From NCBI RefSeq assembly GCF_007748115.1, contig NZ_CP036289.1:496001-560000 (forward strand): 64,000 bases of DNA, given 5' to 3'. Every line of letters begins with the position of its first letter. Within the stretch, counting starts at the first letter, position 1. Below the pieces are notes generated by a model. The model saw only the letters and a list, made by a program, of their open reading frames with translations. It was not told where the DNA came from and did no database searches. Made by a program: the position numbers and the translations under genes. Positions 57,061-64,000 of this stretch are shown here, piece by piece. Origin of the DNA: Bremerella volcania (GTDB lineage Bacteria; Planctomycetota; Planctomycetia; Pirellulales; Pirellulaceae).

Positions 57061-58415
57061 ACCAATTGGCCATCCCAGGCAGGAATCAGATACACTGTGC
57101 AGGTGTAACAGCCCTGGGCGGTCAGTGTTGCGGATTGGTCCCAGGCAGGAATCAGATACACTGTACGACTTGTGCCGCATGATGCGAGAGATGTTGCGGA
57201 TTGGTCCCAGGCAGGAATCAGATACACTCAATTCTCGTACAAGGTCGGTACGATTTTCGTTGCGGATTGGTCCCAGGCAGGAATCAGATACACTCGTGAA
57301 GCTTGGCAACCTCAAGGACCAAGCGTTGCGGATTGGTCCCAGGCAGGAATCAGATACACTTTATCAATCGACTTCCCGCTTCCCCGAACTGTTGCGGATT
57401 GGTCCCAGGCAGGAATCAGATACACTCAGAGATCACGCTCGGCACGGTTGATAACGGTTGCGGATTGGTCCCAGGCAGGAATCAGATACACTATCCCAGC
57501 GCATCGCCCCGAGGGCGTGGTAGTTGCGGATTGGTCCCAGGCAGGAATCAGATACACTTCCCATGGCGGCGAGCCCAGCGAGTGGCCGGTTGCGGATTGG
57601 TCCCAGGCAGGAATCAGATACACTAAAGAACTCGACGGATGCTGGCGACTGGTGGTTGCGGATTGGTCCCAGGCAGGAATCAGATACACTTTCTCGATCG
57701 ACGCCTTCGACGTCGAACTAGTTGCGGATTGGTCCCAGGCAGGAATCAGATACACTTTAGTTTTCATGCGGCGATCACTCGCCGTGGTTGCGGATTGGTC
57801 CCAGGCAGGAATCAGATACACTGCGCGGTCCGGTGCTTGATTACTGGGTCGAGTTGCGGATTGGTCCCAGGCAGGAATCAGATACACTGCATCGACCACC
57901 GGCCACGTCGCCTCGGCCGTTGCGGATTGGTCCCAGGCAGGAATCAGATACACTTGGACCGATATGCGTTTGCGTGGGTCGCATGTTGCGGATTGGTCCC
58001 AGGCAGGAATCAGATACACTAGAAGAGCTTGCCGATGCAAAGGGCAAGATGTTGCGGATTGGTCCCAGGCAGGAATCAGATACACTCGCCTGCCAGTATG
58101 AAAACCCAACTCAGGAGTTGCGGATTGGTCCCAGGCAGGAATCAGATACACTGGCGGGCACGGGCAACGGTGGATTAGATGCGTTGCGGATTGGTCCCAG
58201 GCAGGAATCAGATACACTGGATCGCCGAGCCGGTAAGCTGCTGAAGCGTTGCGGATTGGTCCCAGGCAGGAATCAGATACACTCAAGAACTACATCCTGC
58301 CCTACCCGATCAAGTTGCGGATTGGTCCCAGGCAGGAATCAGATACACTCGTGCACGCGGTATGCCATTACTTCGGCGAGTTGCGGATTGGTCCCAGGCA
58401 GGAATCAGATACACT
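57061..58415 (+). CRISPR. Type II-C CRISPR array, 21 repeats and 20 spacers
   Basis: Repeats are 36 bp (starting GTTGCGGATTGG, middle TCCCAGGCAGGAATC, ending AGATACACT) on a 66-bp period; spacers are 30 bp except one of 29 (58219-58247). The first repeat (57061-57096) is degenerate: its first 12 bases differ but the last 24 are exact. All the others appear identical. The strand is set by the tracrRNA anti-repeat: crRNAs read on the plus strand, opposite to the cas genes. The array ends 48 bp from the cas2 stop. No spacer was seen to match this window by eye. Confidence 0.97.
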
Positions 58416-58463
58416 ACCTTCCTGCTAAGTGGCTTAGTCGCAATGAGTTACGCCTAAACGACC

Positions 58464-58793
58464 TTAAAAAAGTTCGAGTTGATCGGGCATTTGAGGAGAG
58501 CATTCGCGTAATTTTCCGAGCATAAATTCCATGCGTTCATACTGTTTGTCAGTGATGGAGAGCACTGCCACTTCTCCCTCAGGTGGGAGAAATGCGCGAA
58601 TCCGTCGCAAATGAACTTCCGTGCTTTCCTTCGATGAGCATGGGCGAAGGTAAATAGAGTATTGCATACGATGAAAGCCATCTTCAAGCAGACGCTTTCG
58701 GAATAGAGCGTATTCCTTTCGTGCTTGTTTCGTATCGGTCGGCAAGTCGAACATGGCCATGATCCACATCGCACGGTACCCTGTTATTCGCAT
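58464..58793 (-). CDS. cas2: CRISPR-associated endonuclease Cas2
   Basis: A 109-residue Cas2, the partner of Cas1 in spacer integration. Start chosen at Met 58793 (MRITGYRAMWIMAMFDLPTD), which has the Cas2 ferredoxin-fold opening with the conserved Asp after the first strand, and FHRMQYSIYLRPC as the second half of the core. It overlaps the end of cas1 by 10 bp, so the two are coupled. It is the last gene of the cas operon, 48 bp from the array. Confidence 0.93.
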   Translation of the reverse strand: MRITGYRAMWIMAMFDLPTDTKQARKEYALFRKRLLEDGFHRMQYSIYLRPCSSKESTEVHLRRIRAFLPPEGEVAVLSITDKQYERMEFMLGKLRECSPQMPDQLELF

Positions 58794-59674
58794 GGCACTG
58801 GGATCTCCAAGGTAGTCTGCTCTTTGCGCAAGCACCTAACCAAGGAACCGAGCATACGATGCAAATGAACCATGAAAGGACCGCTTTCGCCCACAATCGT
58901 TGTCTGGCGAGATAGGAGCTTTAACAACTCTCCCTTACACTCTTGGGTTAGAGATTCGTAACCTTGACGATGGAGTTCCCGAACCCGTTCGTCGACCATG
59001 GGACGAAAAGGTTCAATCAAGTCATCTGCCAGACAGAAAGGATTGGAGCGATTTCGATGATGAAGCCCTAATGCGGGCGTCAATCCGGCGGAAACAATGG
59101 CGCGGGCGATGGCTGCCCTAGCAATCGCGTATCCATAATTGAGCAATGAGTTGATTCCATTGCTGTCAGGATCGCGGCGAAACTCCACTTCTGGGTACCA
59201 GAACTGCCAATAAATTTTGGCTGCCCTTGCTTCCACATTGGATGCATCGCCTGACTTAACCTCAGGGACTAGTGCCTTTAACTTCCTGCGACCAGGACAA
59301 TGCTTTGGTAATATCGAAGCTTGGGCGTCAATCTTCGCGCGGATGATCTGTTGCCAAAGTCGTTTGCATAGCGGCTTTGACGCTTCAATCTGCTCATTCA
59401 ACCGCCATACAACCTGGCTATGATCGGCCAAAGGAAGCAAGATCGCGGCTGGAAGGTGATTCTCTCCACAAATGACAACGGCTGCGTCAGATTCCGCCAA
59501 ATGCCGGAGCGCCGCATGTGTATAGGTGGTGCCAGGATGATCGACAACCACCATTCCAATTTCTTCACAGGGAATCGTGTGAACGATATCCCCTTCTCGC
59601 TTGAGAGTGAGCTGCTTGTGCCGCAACCCTAAATGGAACGACTCACGGGAAATTTCAACGGTGCGTTTGATCAT
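58784..59674 (-). CDS. cas1: CRISPR-associated integrase Cas1 (type II)
   Basis: A 296-residue Cas1, the spacer-integration enzyme. Start chosen at Met 59674 (MIKRTVEISRESFHLGLRHK), the typical type II opening; the frame extends to 59734 but adds unlike residues. Metal-binding residues are present: Glu148 in SNVEARAAKIYW, His205 in LTPALGLHHRNRSNPF and Asp217/218 in CLADDLIEPFRPMVDERV. Overlaps cas2 by 10 bp. The system should therefore be able to acquire spacers. Confidence 0.96.
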   Translation of the reverse strand: MIKRTVEISRESFHLGLRHKQLTLKREGDIVHTIPCEEIGMVVVDHPGTTYTHAALRHLAESDAAVVICGENHLPAAILLPLADHSQVVWRLNEQIEASKPLCKRLWQQIIRAKIDAQASILPKHCPGRRKLKALVPEVKSGDASNVEARAAKIYWQFWYPEVEFRRDPDSNGINSLLNYGYAIARAAIARAIVSAGLTPALGLHHRNRSNPFCLADDLIEPFRPMVDERVRELHRQGYESLTQECKGELLKLLSRQTTIVGESGPFMVHLHRMLGSLVRCLRKEQTTLEIPVPCE

Positions 59675-59783
59675 AGAACCCAAACTTCCACAATACACAG
59701 ATGAAGTTGGGTCGTCCGTGACATAAATGCGCAACTAGCGCGTCAGAAGAAATTGTAATTACACCCGTGAGGTATTCAATATA

Positions 59784-62700
59784 TCAATCGCTTGCATCTC
59801 GTATTTGTCCCAATGGAGTCACTGTCACCTTACGGGCATCGCGCAGTTGCATGTTTTTGGGCGTTAGGTAGAGATTATCATAGTTAAGATCTGCTACCGG
59901 TCTCGCATCAGTGTGCTTTTTGTAAAAGACTCGCCTGCTACGTTGGTCGATTTTCCGAACAACACAAAGGACGATCTCGCCATCATCCTGGGTCATCTCA
60001 AACATCTCGCCGATAGACAGTGACATGACAAATCGCCCCTGATGGCCATCGTCGCGACAAACCATGCTTCCGCACTTATCAAGGTCTTTCGCCCGGCGAG
60101 CAGCGTCCCACATAACGGTCACTTCGCCTTTCCAGACCTCTTCTCCGTTTTCTTCCACGGCGAAATAAGCAATATGATGATTGCTACCAGGCTTCGTAAG
60201 CTGTCTATTGTCCCCTTCTCGGATCGGACGAAAAGTTTGTCCCTCCTCTACCATACGAACCTTTTTGATAGGCACACCAGATGGCATCTGTGGGGTATTG
60301 CTGCCGGTGAAAGCTTCTTTGGGAATTGCTCCGGGCTTGGCTGGATCGATCTTCTGTCGAAGCAAATGATCTTCAAGGATCTGGCGAGTCGCTTTGTCGC
60401 GAATTTTTGCTAGATGCTTGGTATTGGTCAGGTCGGAAACACTCTTGCGGCGGACAACGACTTGCTGATCTTCAATCCAATCCTTAGCCCAAGGCCTTTG
60501 TTCACTCGGTATCGGGCGCTCCTTCTTTTGGGTAGGCCCATAGATGGTGGCTTCATGCAATGCCCCTTGAATGCGTCTGCGAACACGATGAGAAACGTTC
60601 ATGCGTCCCAATGCTTTTGCGACATCATGACGAAGGTCCTTCCATGGCAATTCCACGTCTTTGCCGCGGGCGTTCGCCAAAGCATGGAGGCGTTTCGCAT
60701 CCGTCAGGCCAATGACAATCGCGTCGATTGCATGATGACGATGGTCGGAACGATTTTTCTTTTTCGATCCATCCTCGTTCAGCAAAGCATTCAGCCCCCA
60801 ATGATGTCTCAACTCCGCTGTCATCGACCCTTTGACGGTGGTAATCGGAACACCAAGCCCTTTTAAATATTGAGCAAGTAGACGGCTAATATACGTCGTA
60901 TCACGAAGTTGACGCTCAACAAACTCATTAAGCTCAACGTCCTGCTTGATGAAACGCTGGCGTTTTCCATAAGGCAACTTTTGGGTACGAAGGAGCAACT
61001 CGTCGAAGTGTTCCTTATTATGACTTAGCCACTCCCATGGCGTTCGATCCGCTTTTTCGTTATTGATGGAGCGATGGCAGATTACCTTGTTGGACATGGA
61101 GTCATCGAGGCTTCTCCATCGAGGGAGAATGTGATCGACATCTACTTCTCCGGAATTGAACAGCTGAGCTTGGCTAATACTTTTGCCTGAATAAATACAA
61201 ACACCTCCCTGTTCCTGCCACAACAAATACCGCTGAATGTTGCGCCGAGTCGGCTTGATAGCGGGGGACATGTCCTGCAATGCTTTGGCAATTTTGGCGT
61301 TTTCTCGCTCTCGCTTTGCGTTTGCAATCCGAATCTGGGTCCGTTCTTCTGCGGATTTCTTCGCCTCGCGGGCCAATTCCACACGAATAGTTCCTAGATT
61401 GCCGTATTCACGAATGAGTGAATTGATCACTTTCCGAATTTCATAGAGTGCTTGGCGAACCAGGGGATTGGGAACGTCAGGCGGCTCAGGTAAAAGGTCG
61501 TACTGTCTTACCTCTCTTTCATCAGGCCGGAGGTAACCAGCCGCATGCAGCGCGGAATCAGAAGCGTCATTTCCCATCAAAGGCATGCCAATCTCCAAAT
61601 GGGGAAGCAACTTGGAAATGGCAAGCCGCGAGTAATTCGTATACCCAGAAGGCAGGTGGAGAGACGCAGCCTTCTGGGCTTCTTCCGATGTAAGGCCGCA
61701 CTCGTTGGTCAACTTCAATAATGCTATATCTTCTCGATCTTCCTCCAGCACAATCCGGATGATTTCATCCTTGACCCTATCAGCGATTTCGCTCCAGCGT
61801 TTTTTGCCCAGTCCATTCTTCCCATTAAAGAGGGCATCCGTTTCATGCCCCTTTAATTTGGAACGCTCGCCACGCTCATAGTTAAACTGAATTGATTCTG
61901 GCAGCTTGAACTTCTTGCGAATCTGAGGAAAAGTTCTCTCTTTGGCCTCGCACAAATAGTCCACGAGCTTCTTATCGGAATCGGGACCGAGGAACTCGGC
62001 GAATGTATATTCCTTTCGGTCCGCGGGTGAAATAAGCCGCAGATTATTGACTTCCTGCAAGATCCGAAATCTCTGCGCCAAGCGATCCGCTTTCGGGCAG
62101 CGTTTTTCCCTGGGCTCTAAATCGCAACGTCCGATGATGCTTTTCGGCCAGTACATCTTGCGTTGAAAGAACAAGAGGCCATGTAGCCCAAAGCGTTCTA
62201 GCAGCGATTCATCTTTACGACGCGCAACTGGGGTAAGCGGATAGCTGCTTTTGCCTTCCTGGCCGTAACGCAACTTAACCGTGAGTAGCTTAGGATGATA
62301 GTTGGCCTGAGCATTCCAAATTTTCTCGAATTCATGTTCGTACATAGCACGAAGCGTATGGCGTCCACGCAGTCGTACCGGAAATGCGTCATTGCCACTA
62401 CCAAGATGATAGAGATATTCACCTAACGTCTCGTAGCCAGCAGATGTAATATCTGCATCTAGCTGAGCCATATCCGCTTTGATGCCCTTCAGTTCACTTC
62501 CGCCGCTCCGGTCGGTCGTACGATTAGACAGAAAGCCTCTACGTTTTGCTAAATGCAGAAATACGCGGCCGAGTTCATGCGGTGAAAGCTCTTCACGAAG
62601 TGCCTTCGCTCGAAGTTCGTACGGGTTCCGTGATAAAACCTTCTCCTGCTCCTGCGGTTCAACTGGGAAAAGACCTGCGTCAACAAGAGCCTTGGTCAAC

Positions 62701-62912
62701 TGCCGAATCCTTTGAGCACGACGACGAATCTGCCGCCGAATCCCCCGTGCCACGCGGCGGCTTTGCGACTTCGATTTCTCGCCACCTTGCTGATCACGGT
62801 CGACACCTTCGGGGAATATTCGCACTCCACAGTCAACTAGAGTGTTTTCAGAAAACAAAGCCCATCCAAGGGAAGTTGGGCCAATGTCGAGGCCAAGAAT
62901 AAGATCAGACAT
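59784..62912 (-). CDS. cas9: Type II-C CRISPR RNA-guided nuclease Cas9
   Basis: A 1042-residue Cas9, in the compact II-C size range. RuvC-I is LILGLDIGPTSLGWALF with Asp9. An Arg-rich bridge helix follows at about 52-72. The recognition lobe fills about 75-480. RuvC-II is TIRVELAREAKKS with Glu512. HNH is VDVDHILPRWRSLDDSMSNK with His594, plus NNEKADRTPWEWL. RuvC-III is SDHRHHAIDAIVIG with Asp730. The PAM-interacting region occupies the C-terminal 200 residues. All catalytic residues are present, so both strands should be cut. Followed by cas1 (109 bp) and cas2; no csn2 or cas4. The divergent tracrRNA starts 120 bp upstream. PAM cannot be read from sequence. Confidence 0.97.
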   Translation of the reverse strand: MSDLILGLDIGPTSLGWALFSENTLVDCGVRIFPEGVDRDQQGGEKSKSQSRRVARGIRRQIRRRAQRIRQLTKALVDAGLFPVEPQEQEKVLSRNPYELRAKALREELSPHELGRVFLHLAKRRGFLSNRTTDRSGGSELKGIKADMAQLDADITSAGYETLGEYLYHLGSGNDAFPVRLRGRHTLRAMYEHEFEKIWNAQANYHPKLLTVKLRYGQEGKSSYPLTPVARRKDESLLERFGLHGLLFFQRKMYWPKSIIGRCDLEPREKRCPKADRLAQRFRILQEVNNLRLISPADRKEYTFAEFLGPDSDKKLVDYLCEAKERTFPQIRKKFKLPESIQFNYERGERSKLKGHETDALFNGKNGLGKKRWSEIADRVKDEIIRIVLEEDREDIALLKLTNECGLTSEEAQKAASLHLPSGYTNYSRLAISKLLPHLEIGMPLMGNDASDSALHAAGYLRPDEREVRQYDLLPEPPDVPNPLVRQALYEIRKVINSLIREYGNLGTIRVELAREAKKSAEERTQIRIANAKRERENAKIAKALQDMSPAIKPTRRNIQRYLLWQEQGGVCIYSGKSISQAQLFNSGEVDVDHILPRWRSLDDSMSNKVICHRSINNEKADRTPWEWLSHNKEHFDELLLRTQKLPYGKRQRFIKQDVELNEFVERQLRDTTYISRLLAQYLKGLGVPITTVKGSMTAELRHHWGLNALLNEDGSKKKNRSDHRHHAIDAIVIGLTDAKRLHALANARGKDVELPWKDLRHDVAKALGRMNVSHRVRRRIQGALHEATIYGPTQKKERPIPSEQRPWAKDWIEDQQVVVRRKSVSDLTNTKHLAKIRDKATRQILEDHLLRQKIDPAKPGAIPKEAFTGSNTPQMPSGVPIKKVRMVEEGQTFRPIREGDNRQLTKPGSNHHIAYFAVEENGEEVWKGEVTVMWDAARRAKDLDKCGSMVCRDDGHQGRFVMSLSIGEMFEMTQDDGEIVLCVVRKIDQRSRRVFYKKHTDARPVADLNYDNLYLTPKNMQLRDARKVTVTPLGQIRDASD

Positions 62913-62999
62913 GTAATTGTCTTTTTAGAATGCAGTCGTTGTATTGCGGACAAGATATAGGAGAAATTCACTAGCCTAGAATATCACCATTTGACTGCG

Positions 63000-63027
63000 T
63001 TGACACCCCAATTGGAGTGGCTATACT
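63000..63027 (+). promoter_or_regulatory. Strong sigma-70-type promoter of the tracrRNA
   Basis: TTGACA (63000-63005), 16-bp spacer, TATACT (63022-63027). The predicted start near 63034 coincides with the first base of the anti-repeat region. Confidence 0.75.
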
Positions 63028-63033
63028 TCAGGG

Positions 63034-63143
63034 CGTGTATCTGATTCCTGCCTGTGACTCTTTTCGTAACAAGAATGAAAAATTCGCAGGCACTGCTCTA
63101 CGGAGCAACCAGCCGTCATGTCTAGTGCAGGGCGGCATTTTTT
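63034..63143 (+). ncRNA. tracrRNA
   Basis: The first 36 nt (63035-63070) are the anti-repeat: 20 nt from 63035 to 63054 are an exact reverse complement of the CRISPR repeat 3' half, then a bulge, then GAC and CG.AAC matches that pair with the repeat 5' end. Next come GAAT/ATTC, a nexus-like hairpin TGCTC-TACG-GAGCA (63094-63107) with a stable UNCG-type loop, and a terminator GCCGTC/GGCGGC (63112-63136) followed by TTTTTT (63138-63143). About 110 nt in all, divergent from cas9. Confidence 0.88.
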
Positions 63144-63275
63144 ATGCGCCGATTTCGTTGACCGTGCAAATTGGGCTGGCGAGGGTTAGGTGCCGTCGTT
63201 GATTATTCGAGACTACCAAGTCATTTTCTCGACAAGGGAAACGTCATGAGATCAACGGGGGTGAATCTCCGGCGG

Positions 63276-63482
63276 CTAGGGGGCGTTGTTGATACGAGCA
63301 TCTTGAACAAGCAGCATAATTTCGCGGCGTACGGACTCCGAGAGGCTATCCCAGGCGTTGACTACTGACAAAAGATCAGGTGACAATGTGGCGCGAAGTG
63401 CGCCGGATTCTGCGCCGCCTTGCTCGGAAGATATCGTTTTTCCAGTGGTTTCTTCATCTGTTCGAATCCCTTGTCCTCCGCT
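63276..63482 (-). pseudogene. Stranded integrase C-terminal segment at the right end of the element
   Basis: Read on the minus strand from attR, the frame SGGQGIRT continues into 60 residues ending at a TAG at 63276. It includes the helical stretch LSPDLLSVVNAWDSLSESVR and REIMLLVQDAR, which resembles the C-terminal helices of planctomycete integrases as I recall them. The frame is the same as the one in which the integrase crosses attL. In a circular form it would be the natural integrase C-terminus; in the integrated state it has no start and is not expected to be expressed. Confidence 0.75.
63460..63482. repeat. attR core, 23-bp direct repeat
   Basis: Identical to 51858-51880. It contains only the T-loop and acceptor end of tRNA-Ser, so it is not a second tRNA gene. 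It marks the right boundary of the element. Confidence 0.92.
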
Positions 63483-63504
63483 CAAAGGCAATATTCGAGC
63501 ACAT

Positions 63505-63537
63505 AAGGACTTACGTCGATTGGACGCGAGTCCTTTT
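63505..63537 (+). terminator. Probable native tRNA-Ser terminator displaced by integration
   Basis: Two-part stem: AAGGACT (63505-63511) with AGTCCTT (63529-63535), enclosing CGTC (63514-63517) with GACG (63523-63526), and a TTTT run at 63534-63537. It lies 22 bp right of attR with no gene before it. In the empty site it would follow tRNA-Ser directly. Confidence 0.72.
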
Positions 63538-63666
63538 GCTGCTTCTTGGGGGTAGTTAGCTTTGCCTGGGGCTTGCCCGTCCGATTTGTGTGATTCGGCT
63601 CTGTAAGAAGATCAGAACGTAGCGAACGTCTCTTCGGCAAGCCAGCACTCCCCGTTGGGCCGCTTC

Positions 63667-63999
63667 TTAGCGTAGCGGCGGTTTGCCTGAGAGACGGCGC
63701 AACAGCCCCATCTGCCCTAGGTGCATCATCATATGATAGGGGAGAAAGACGAGCGTCTCGAACTTGGTCTTGAAAAGGGGATGATCCGGCAAGCTCGGTT
63801 CGTCGAGTTGCTCGAGCGTGTAGGTTTCCAGTTCCTCCAGCAGTTGGTCGTTGGCTCGCTTATAGATCTCAATAAGACGTTCCTGAGAGGGGTAAATCGT
63901 TTGATCCTGCGAGGGAACGCTGCCGCGGCCGAAATTCGCCGAGTAGCTCTCAGGAATCAGGCCTGCGTCTTCGGCCCGTTTGCCGCGGATTCTAAGCAT
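63667..63999 (-). CDS. DinB-family protein, C-terminal part (cut by the window edge)
   Basis: At least 110 residues, probably truncated at the 5' side by the end of the window. YHMMMHLGQMGLLRRLSGKP is the typical ending of the DinB/YfiT four-helix bundle, with the His-x3-His pair that binds a metal; the third His should lie in the missing N-terminal part. SQERLIEIYKRANDQLLEEL forms one of the helices. These proteins are thiol- or metal-dependent enzymes of largely unknown substrate. This is host chromosome beyond the element. Confidence 0.75.
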   Translation of the reverse strand: MLRIRGKRAEDAGLIPESYSANFGRGSVPSQDQTIYPSQERLIEIYKRANDQLLEELETYTLEQLDEPSLPDHPLFKTKFETLVFLPYHMMMHLGQMGLLRRLSGKPPLR

Positions 64000-64000
64000 C

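Larger units (their letters stand above)
51858..63482. mobile_element. tRNA-Ser-integrated element carrying a type II-C CRISPR-Cas9 system
   Basis: About 11.6 kb bounded by perfect 23-bp repeats of the tRNA-Ser 3' end. Content in order: integrase, TOPRIM/DUF3987 primase-helicase, AlpA/Xis-like regulator, an unknown protein, a CRISPR array, cas2, cas1, cas9, tracrRNA and a stranded integrase C-terminus. All protein genes are on the minus strand. Integrase, Xis and primase with no structural genes resemble satellites or phage-inducible islands. No conjugation, capsid or toxin-antitoxin genes are seen. A terminator that fits the tRNA lies 22 bp outside the right boundary. Confidence 0.85.

Noticed and set aside
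57061-58415. Array transcribed on the minus strand with the leader next to cas2
   Set aside because: The tracrRNA anti-repeat has its own plus-strand promoter and terminator and is complementary to the plus-strand repeat, which fixes crRNA as plus-strand.
57056-58525. Long open frames across the CRISPR array on both strands (for example 57172-57840 plus and 57426-58286 minus)
   Set aside because: They are translations of the 36-bp repeat on a 66-bp period, which has no stops in these frames; the repeated peptides are artefacts.
63460-63482. A second tRNA-Ser gene at the right boundary
   Set aside because: Only the T-loop and acceptor end are present; the sequence before it has no D or anticodon arm. 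It is the attR core.

Overview
The window comes from a Planctomycetota chromosome, most likely Pirellulaceae (Blastopirellula/Bremerella/Rhodopirellula type). This is inferred from several family-level hallmarks: a pilin-like DUF1559 protein, a planctomycete-style ECF sigma/FecR pair, a dense set of secreted sulfatases, a TPR-CHAT giant protein, and small Cys-rich and lipoprotein families. No single marker fixes the genus. Nothing was computed; all calls come from reading the sequence.

Layout. 0-5 kb: ECF sigma factor, FecR-like membrane protein, a small membrane protein, a decayed secreted-protein gene, a lipoprotein and a DUF1559 protein. 5.7-13.4 kb: soluble triple-PAS chemoreceptor, CobW-type GTPase, hemP and tonB (iron/haem uptake), and a large CHASE-PAS hybrid histidine kinase. 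13.5-26.4 kb: PEP carboxylase, a TPR/esterase lipoprotein, four sulfatases and a secreted metallopeptidase-like protein. 26.7-38.7 kb: a 1437-residue TPR-CHAT protein, a HIT protein, a 1309-residue secreted glycosidase-like protein and a sulfatase-fold protein without the formylglycine motif. 38.8-49.5 kb: two divergent runs of exopolysaccharide and lipid genes (WecG/TagA transferase, O-antigen ligase, Wzz, GNAT, NodB deacetylase, flippase, glycosyltransferase, PlsC, CdsA). 49.7-51.5 kb: an atypical pyruvate kinase.

The most interesting part is 51.86-63.48 kb. A tRNA-Ser(CGA) gene is followed by an element of about 11.6 kb bounded by a perfect 23-bp direct repeat of the tRNA 3' end (51858-51880 and 63460-63482). 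The element carries a tyrosine integrase, an AlpA/Xis-like helix-turn-helix protein, a TOPRIM/DUF3987 primase-helicase, an unknown protein, and a complete type II-C CRISPR-Cas9 system: 21 repeats and 20 spacers, cas2, cas1, a 1042-residue Cas9 with intact catalytic residues, and a tracrRNA with its own promoter and terminator. The gene set resembles a small satellite or phage-inducible-island element whose cargo is an adaptive immune system.

The crossover repeat lies inside the integrase reading frame. In the integrated state the integrase ends with seven residues read from the antisense strand of tRNA-Ser. In the predicted excised circle the same frame would run through the core into the right end of the element and gain a 60-residue C-terminal segment, now stranded at 63276-63459. 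The probable native terminator of the tRNA gene sits just outside the right boundary, which supports the reconstruction.
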